Source: Lucinisca nassula (taxonomy: Eukaryota; Mollusca; Bivalvia; Lucinida; Lucinidae). Taken from it: a DNA stretch of 64,000 nucleotides. The stretch is taken from NCBI GenBank assembly GCA_963580285.1, contig OY757026.1, positions 68,077,396-68,141,395 of the forward strand, read 5' to 3'. The notes below the pieces were generated by a model. It worked only from the letters and a program-made list of their open reading frames with translations. It was not told the DNA's origin and made no database searches. The translations under genes were made by a program, and so were the position numbers. Positions 58,047 through 64,000 of this stretch are shown here, in pieces (position 1 is the stretch's first letter; each line of letters opens with the position of its first letter).

Positions 58047-58497
58047 GTCCTCCGGATGTAAAAGAGGCCGCATTTATATGACGTTTTCTCCAATTTTGGA
58101 ATATGGCAGTTGTGTCTGGGATCCCAATGGAGTGGTCCATAATGGAGAAATTGAAAATGTTCAGAAAAGAGCTGGTAGATTTGTTGCAAGCAATTACTGC
58201 TTTGAAAATGGGAGTATGATTGGAATAATGATGAAATTAAGATGGGTGTTTCTCAAGAAAAGGAGGGGAGAAGTAGGCTCATACTATTATACAACAGTCT
58301 AAAGGATGCTTCCAGCATTTAAACAGATGACCTTGTTCCCTCAGATAGGCTGTGTATTCACTGGCATTTAAGTCCCCATACTGCAAGAACAGACATTTAG
58401 AAATATCTTTCTTCCCTCTGACCATTAGAGATTGGAATTCCCTTCCCGATTAGACAATTTTCATAGCCGAAGGCGCGGAGGATAGTGTAGCTTTTCG

Positions 58498-59365
58498 TGG
58501 AGTTCAGTGGCCTATTATTTCAGCAAACAATTGGCATACCAATAGGTACTAATTGTGCACCGTTGCTGCCGACTTGTTCTTGTACTCGTATGAGGCGGAG
58601 TTTGTACAAGGTCTCCTCAAAGCAGGCAAGAAACGCCTTGCACAACAATTCAATTTCACCTACAGATATATAGATGATTTATTCTCTCTGAAAAATGCTA
58701 TATTTGCAGAGTACTTGGAATTCATTCTTCCACGTGAACTTGAAATTAAGGAAACAACAGAGACTGCAACCTCCTCCTCATACGTGGATTGTTATCTCTA
58801 TATTGACAACGGGAAGCTTACTACTTGGCTGTACGATAAACGAGATGACTTCAATTTTCCCATTATTAACTTTCCCTTCCTGATCAGTAATATCCCGTCT
58901 GCACCAGCATATGGAGTTTACGTTTCACAGTTAATCCGTTATGCTAGAGCCTGTTCAAAGTATCAGGACTTTATGGAACGTGGGAAGGTGCTCACTACCA
59001 GGTTGTTATGCCAGGGGTATCAAAAAACCAAACTGGTATCAACACTAAAGAAGTTTTATGGGAGGCACCATGATCTTGTGGATCCGTACAATGTGGCCAT
59101 TTCCAGAATTATTTCTGATATGTTTGCCAATGGAAAGCCATAGGAAGACTTCTAAAATCTCGGACATACCCTTCCTGGCATTTACACCTTTTCTTCGTTT
59201 GGGTCAATGGGCATGGTGGGCGAAGCTTGCTTACCAAGTAATGCTTAATATCCGCGGACGCCTGATTACACTCTTCTGGAGTCCATGTCTGTTGATCCGA
59301 ACATTGATTTTTGCCATTTTGTCTATGGATTAACGATTTTGGATTAACGCTTTGGTACTACGACC
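58498..59365 (+). mobile_element. YIDD-type reverse transcriptase element fragment inserted in the LINE
   Basis: Begins QQTIGIPIGTNCAPLL, one base is lost, then ADLFLYSYEAEFVQGLLKAG and NFTYRYIDDLFSL (catalytic YIDD), SYVDCYLYIDNG, YDKRDDFNFPIINFPFL, YGVYVSQLIRYARACS and KKFYGRHHDLV, ending at 59143. A distinct subtype from R1 but the same family. Clade unresolved; Penelope-like considered. Confidence 0.8.
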
Positions 59366-59542
59366 TAAACTACTTAGTTAACCTCTTTGGTGAGAGCTAG
59401 GGACAAAGTTTCCATATCATAGGTCCTGATGTAAGCATTTCATTTGACGTTTTACCAGTAACAATTCTGATTATGATTCTGGTGCATGACATTGTTTCTA
59501 AATTAATCGTACACGCCTCGAATTACAAAGTACCAACTTGTG

Positions 59543-60475
59543 ATCAGAATTGTTTCTGGTAACACGTCAAATGGCATTCAATCACAAGGACATGTGATGT
59601 GGAAAATTAGTCCTTGCCACTCACCAAAGAGGCTACACCTTCCTCTGCACCGTCAGTTGAGGAAATATCGAATCTCGGAGGGTATTCCATTCTTTTGTGG
59701 TTCGAGGGAAGAAGGATCCTTTGCAATCATCAGTTTCTGCTATAGGCGACTGGAAGGCCGATTAACCATTTTATTTTATTTATTTTTTTATTTTTATTTA
59801 TTTTTTTTTTTTTTTTTTGGGCGGTGCCTTATTGGGGGTTGAGGATATGGCCATTCCTTGCAATGCTAGCGGCACACTATAGACCTTTTTACAATAGTAT
59901 AAACCTACTGTCTCTCCTCCTTTCATCAAAGATTTTTCATTTAATGAATCCACATTTTCGAGGATCGTTCCTAGAAGCCTCCGTGGTGTAGTGATTATGC
60001 TACTCGCCTTGTAGACAAAAGATAGCAGTATCGATCCCGGGCTTCTCCAGACTTTTGGATGAGTCTTTAAACCCAGGAGCTGTTGGTGAGACGTAAAACT
60101 CAAACACTCACTCACTCCCCCGGGGATTGTTCCCCGTTAAATGTAAGAAGGCTCAGTTTTATTGCTTTTTCTCCTAGTTATCTGTATACTGCACTTAACG
60201 CATTGAAATCTTATACCCCACTTATTGCCCAACATCTAAATTTATCTTTATTATTCTGGTGTTTCAATGAGTCATCTGCATTTCTCATTTCACGATAGTA
60301 AACAAAACCATCTTATCCAATACCTGAGCAAATGTCCGTTAAAATGTCATTAATGTCCACGAAGAACAAAATGGACAAAAAACGGCACATTGTGGGCTAC
60401 AAGACAAAACTGTAGGCCAATCTTAAGTTTCTCTAAATTAGGTTCAGCAGTTGTATCCACGGTGCACGCCTACAG
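59543..60475 (-). mobile_element. LINE 3' part, decayed, carrying a SINE
   Basis: Parallels the LINE at 57.0-57.9 kb in DNA: AACACGTCAAATGGCATTC, GTCAGTTGAGGAAATATCG, GGATCGTTCC, CAGTTTTATTG. Poly-T at 59800-59818. No open frame left. Confidence 0.75.
59973..60117 (+). mobile_element. SINE-A copy inside the LINE
   Basis: AGAAGCCTCCGTGGTGTAG, GTATCGATCCCGGGCTTC. Flanked by GGATCGTTCC (59962-59971) and GGATTGTTCC (60124-60133), a slightly diverged target duplication. Confidence 0.88.
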
Positions 60476-60514
60476 TTAAACTGCATCATTGTATGACTTG
60501 CATTACTTTAAACT

Positions 60515-60775
60515 TCTAACGTAGATTTTGAATACGCAGTCACTTCGATTGCTTACGTCCGCAGTATTGAGATCAAATTATTATAACGTCACGTAACGTG
60601 CAGTATCTTAACGACAGCGTACATGACTTCCTATACAACAAGTGCACATCAAACACCCCTATAGTCAAACACGTTAGGATTCTCGACTTAAATACCATTC
60701 CTGTGTAGGATAAAAGTTTATATCCCGGTCAGGCTTAAACGTATAGGATTGCCTCGTCTGGTGTGCAAGAACTAG
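60515..60775. repeat. Family E flank without palindrome
   Basis: GCAGTCACTTCGATTGC, AACGTCACGTAACGTGCAGT and CTCGTCTGGTGTGCAAG. Confidence 0.65.
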
Positions 60776-61094
60776 TAAAAAGGGGTATATAAACATCCCT
60801 TCACTACAATATGCATGTCCTGGAAAGAGTTCTGGTACTGATTTAATGCATTAGTCTTTCGTTGCTGGCAGAATTTTGATCGGTTTCATCGATCAGACAA
60901 TGTGGATGCGCAACTTCTATACTAACAAATTATTTTGCAGATTCTTGTGATTGTACTGTGAGTGTTGTCTCAATGAAGTTGCTTTTCTCAGAAGAGCTCA
61001 TTGTTGGCGGTATCAACATGCGCATTTAAACGGTCGCTCCGAAGTTTTCTATTGTTCACATGTTTATGATCAGGTTATTCTGGGGCCCCGGACT

Positions 61095-61315
61095 ATTGGT
61101 TAACCGCTTGGAATGTCAAAGTCTACCCAGGCCAAATGATGCGGGTCCGACCGTTCCTTCATATACATGTGAACCCTATTATTTTCCTTCGGCGGTAGGT
61201 TTTGAGATGTCATTTAATCTCAATGATGGATAAAAAGTCTCGCAAATTTTGAAACGTTTCCAAAATGACCTAAATGGTGTTGTCGGGGACGTTAAACCTC
61301 AATTCAAACAAACAA
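61095..61315 (+). mobile_element. Family B fragment
   Basis: ACTATTGGTTAACCGCTTGG to GACGTTAAACCTCAATTCAA. Confidence 0.75.
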
Positions 61316-61854
61316 GCTTTATTTATATGTCACATGCAATTTTTACGGGTCAAAGCGACTTTTTATTGTAGATCTGTTGTAAAAGGTTGTCTACATGTCA
61401 TAAACACATTTTACAACCGAACACACTTTTTACTTTAGGAATGGCCAAGCGCATACTGTACATGCTTAAAGGACAAATACATACCGGTCCTCTTTGCTAG
61501 ATTTAGGTTTTCCACATCCGTGTTTGTTGTACCATTTTTCCGTGTTTAGTGTACCCCGACACAACACATGATCCGTGGTAAGGTGTACCCGTGTTTCAAG
61601 GTAGTGAGTCAAGAAAAATCGGTAAGGTTATTATTCAAAATGTTTTTGTTTTTTGTGAATTATTAAAAAATGGTATATTTTCTTCGATATCTAGAGACTT
61701 GAAAAACCCTAGAATGCTCGTGTATATGTTATTTATTTTAATTAATAAACACTTAAATCTTAAAGTTTTGTTTTTATACCTATCGTGGCCTAAATTGTTG
61801 CTTTGATTTCCCTTCTTAAAATTTGGACGAAACAACAAAACCACAATATGTTGT
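61316..61854. other. No recognised feature
   Basis: AT-rich; no repeat match seen. Confidence 0.3.
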
Positions 61855-62350
61855 CATCCCAAGTAGAAATAAAACAAAGATCAGGAATCGATACAATTAA
61901 CTTACTCCACCCATCAAAGACACCAAAGGGAAAGAAACAAAAACATGAAGCGACCAGACCATAATGGAAACCTAAACAAAGGAAGGCCACAAGGACAGTT
62001 ACTTTCCAACAAAATGGCCAAATAGCCATCCAAAATAAAAAGACACAAGTGGTACTCACAGTAAGTAACAAACAACAATATAAATAAACCGCAACAGAAG
62101 AACCGGTGGAAAGAATTCCACGTAGGGGCTTAAATCGATTTTACATAGCCATAATCCTCGCCCTTACCTCTGACACTTATTTTGTTTAGTCCGCATGAAG
62201 GCTTCCTAACTCATCAGTGTAACATCTCCGAGAACATACAAATAAAAAAAATACAGAGATGAAACAAGGTTGAGGACTCGACAGCATACAACAACAGAAT
62301 TGCTGGAGCAAAAGAAAACCAACAGTTAGACTCCGAGGGGCCCGACCAAA
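61855..62350 (-). mobile_element. R1 tail
   Basis: GATCAGGAATCGATACAATT to CCAACAGTTAGACTCCGAGG, in the same order as at 27655-28150. A MITE-H1 follows directly. Confidence 0.82.
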
Positions 62351-62355
62351 CCCGA

Positions 62356-62696
62356 CATTACGAAAACACGCCTATACAAATACATTGCCACCTTTATCGC
62401 CGAAAAAATGAAAATTTTAATATGAAAAATTGTGATATTTTTCTTATTTCTGCTCAAAATATAGATTGTGGGCACTCGTTAGAACCGCCTCATCGAGGCG
62501 GTTCTAACGAGTAGCCACAATCTATATTGTGGGCACTCGTTAGAACCGCCTCATCGAGGCGGTTCTAACGAGTAGCCACAATCTATATTTTAGAGCAGAA
62601 ATAAGAAAAATAAGGTTTACCCCTGTAAACCCCAGTTTTACTGTATAAAAGTGGGGTTCAAGGGGGTCAAACTTATATAGGCATGTTTTCGTGATG
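62356..62696. mobile_element. MITE-H1 with duplicated hairpin
   Basis: CATTACGAAAACACGCC start, GGCATGTTTTCGTGATG end. Two consecutive copies of the hairpin (62463-62524 and 62525-62590) share identical 20-base arm segments, a tandem duplication of the core alone. Confidence 0.9.
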
Positions 62697-62834
62697 CATA
62701 AAAACGTAAATCGCGATATTCCCGACAAAATAAAGGAATCATTGCACTCACACTTTCTCCCGTCATAACAATTACGTTACGTTGTGCCGCGGTAACGGGT
62801 GTGATTGGTAAAATAACACAAATAAGAGCTTCCA

Positions 62835-63164
62835 AGTAAATCCGAATTTTATGATCACTTTGTATATAAATTCAGAAAAATATATACTTGCAATGACTTA
62901 CACCCAATTTCGTAAAATTATTCTTCCATATGAAAAGATTGGGTACGACAGACTGTCGCGGTTGATAACTTTGCTTCACTTTTTAATTGCACGCCTTTGG
63001 GTTAGGCCTCAGGTTTTATGACGGTTCCAGCGTAAAGGCTTGCTGAGAATTAGAATCGGATTTAATTGTATGTAATGTTGGTTGGTGACTGATGCTCTGT
63101 CTCTGGTTTGGCCCATCGGAGTCGAACTGTTTGTTTTTTTCTTTTGCTGCAGCATTTCAGGGAT
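62835..63164 (+). mobile_element. R1 coding end and start of tail
   Basis: AATCCGAATTTTATGATCAC, CGTAAAATTATTCTTCCATA, GGTTCCAGCGTAAAGGC, GATGCTCTGTCTCTGG. Degenerate. Confidence 0.7.
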
Positions 63165-63925
63165 AATAAATAAGATTCTGAGAAGAAATAAGATTCATGC
63201 TAAGACAAAACATGTTGGGAAGTGGTAGACTCCGGGCGAAATTTGAAAACTTGAGACGAGAAATTAAGAATGACATCAAAAATCAGCATGGTTTGTATGT
63301 GAATAGCTTGGTGGGTGATATAAAGGCAAATCCCAGAGACTTCTACAGATATATCAATAGCCAGAAGAAAGACATGGACTGTATCCCAGGAGTTGGGACG
63401 GGGTTGCTGAATCAGACTGTGGATGGGCAGCGGAACTAGCCTAAGTTGGTCAGTTCAATGGTGTATTTAATTAGAATGAGTTTAACGAGGTTCCATTGAT
63501 TGTAAGATCGCGGCGCCTTTAATGGAAAAAATATTGTTGTGTCGTCGGCGGGAGTGATCGAATTACTTAAAGTTTTGAACCCGTCTGAAGCTTTAGGACC
63601 TAATGCGCTTCATCCTGGGGTCCTAAAGGAACTAGCAAATGAGTTAGGTCCAGTTTTTGCACATCTGTTCCAACAATCTCTGGATACGGGTGAAATTCCC
63701 GAAGGATGGCTCCTAGCAAACATTTACCCACTCTTCAAAAAGGAGACAGGGTTGTTGCTCGTAATTATCGCCCGGTGTCCCTGACCTGTGTTCTGTGTAA
63801 ATTACTTGAACACATCGTCTGCTCCAACATCACGGCCGACTTGGATGAACAAAAATTTTTGTCAGATAGGCAACATGCATTTAGTAAAAAGGGATAGTTG
63901 TGAAACTCAGTTGAGCACGGTTACA
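63165..63925 (+). mobile_element. LINE fragment, RT N-terminal region
   Basis: Frames read RLRAKFENLRREIKNDIKNQ and DPRDFYRYINSQ-like, then LKVLNPSEALGPNALHPGVL, ELGPVFAHLFQQSLDTGEIP, and after a frameshift ARNYRPVSLTCVLCKLLEHI and FLSDRQHAFSKKGSCETQL. This is the fingers region that precedes the palm seen at 56.5-58 kb. Breaks off near 63925. Confidence 0.85.
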
Positions 63926-64000
63926 GTCAAACCTGTCTTGACAGACCATCTTTGGGAAGAACAAAAAGTGGTCTCTCAAGACAGGTAGTTTACCGAAACG
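63926..64000. mobile_element. MITE-T-like repeat at the window edge
   Basis: CAGTCAAACCTGTCTTGACA and AAAAAGTGGTCTCTCAAGAC resemble the GACCAC palindrome family; truncated by the window. Confidence 0.45.

Larger units (their letters stand above)
56463..59485 (+). mobile_element. CR1/Jockey-like LINE split by two insertions
   Basis: Pieces 56463-56988, about 58047-58497 and 59366-59485 run in order along one LINE. The first has WVPVLSAFPQGAVLGPLLY, LYINDIS and FADD (RT palm). The second has PILEYGSCVWDPNGV and NVQKRAGRFVASNYCFENG. The third is the end of the frame (CCTCTTTGGTGAGAGCTAGG) and the tail CAGTAACAATTCTGATTATG. Frameshifts throughout; inactive. Confidence 0.82.

Overview
This is eukaryotic, AT-rich, intron- and transposon-dominated DNA. 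I infer a marine bivalve mollusc: the dispersed repeats (a roughly 290 bp family with GACGTTAAACCTCAAAT-type tails, tRNA-headed SINEs, 165 bp tandem units with GACCTCTACCAAG cores) look like those common in bivalve genomes. The species cannot be fixed from the sequence alone. No bacterial operons, rRNA genes or CRISPR arrays are present.

The only host gene I can reconstruct lies on the minus strand from about 54.65 kb down to 33.11 kb. It is a peptidase S51 / cyanophycinase-like protein. Six coding exons (54412-54651, 50784-51016, 47921-48051, 44227-44362, 39230-39371, 33110-33562) join with matching phases at GT..AG sites into one 444-residue frame. It carries the family landmarks: GGGDQ, the GTSAG serine nucleophile, an HF histidine motif and a VDED acidic motif. 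A hydrophobic N-terminus and five N-glycosylation sequons suggest secretion. A better N-terminus may be spliced from an upstream exon.

Everything else is mostly mobile DNA. 0-10 kb: a SINE with perfect target duplications, a 165 bp satellite-like array inside an element with inverted ends (2.14-4.71 kb), and many foldback MITEs. 10-29 kb: many copies in both orientations of one reverse-transcriptase element (called R1 here) with a long conserved 3' tail, a broken mariner transposase, and a LINE split by an R1 tail. 29-32 kb: very AT-rich, decayed. 33-56 kb: the S51 gene, whose introns hold an inverted copy of the 165 bp array (35.4-38.2 kb) and dense MITEs that often end within tens of bases of splice sites. 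56-64 kb: nested LINE and reverse-transcriptase insertions, with another LINE fragment running towards the right edge.

The most striking non-coding pattern is a 60-100 bp near-perfect hairpin (arms around GTACTCGTTAGAACCGCCTC). It recurs about twenty times, is better preserved than its flanks, shows matched changes on both arms, and sits inside at least three MITE groups with different terminal repeats. Other palindrome families share a 14 bp apex. Coordinates of repeats are read by eye and are approximate to about 10-20 bases unless exact duplications or splice sites are cited.
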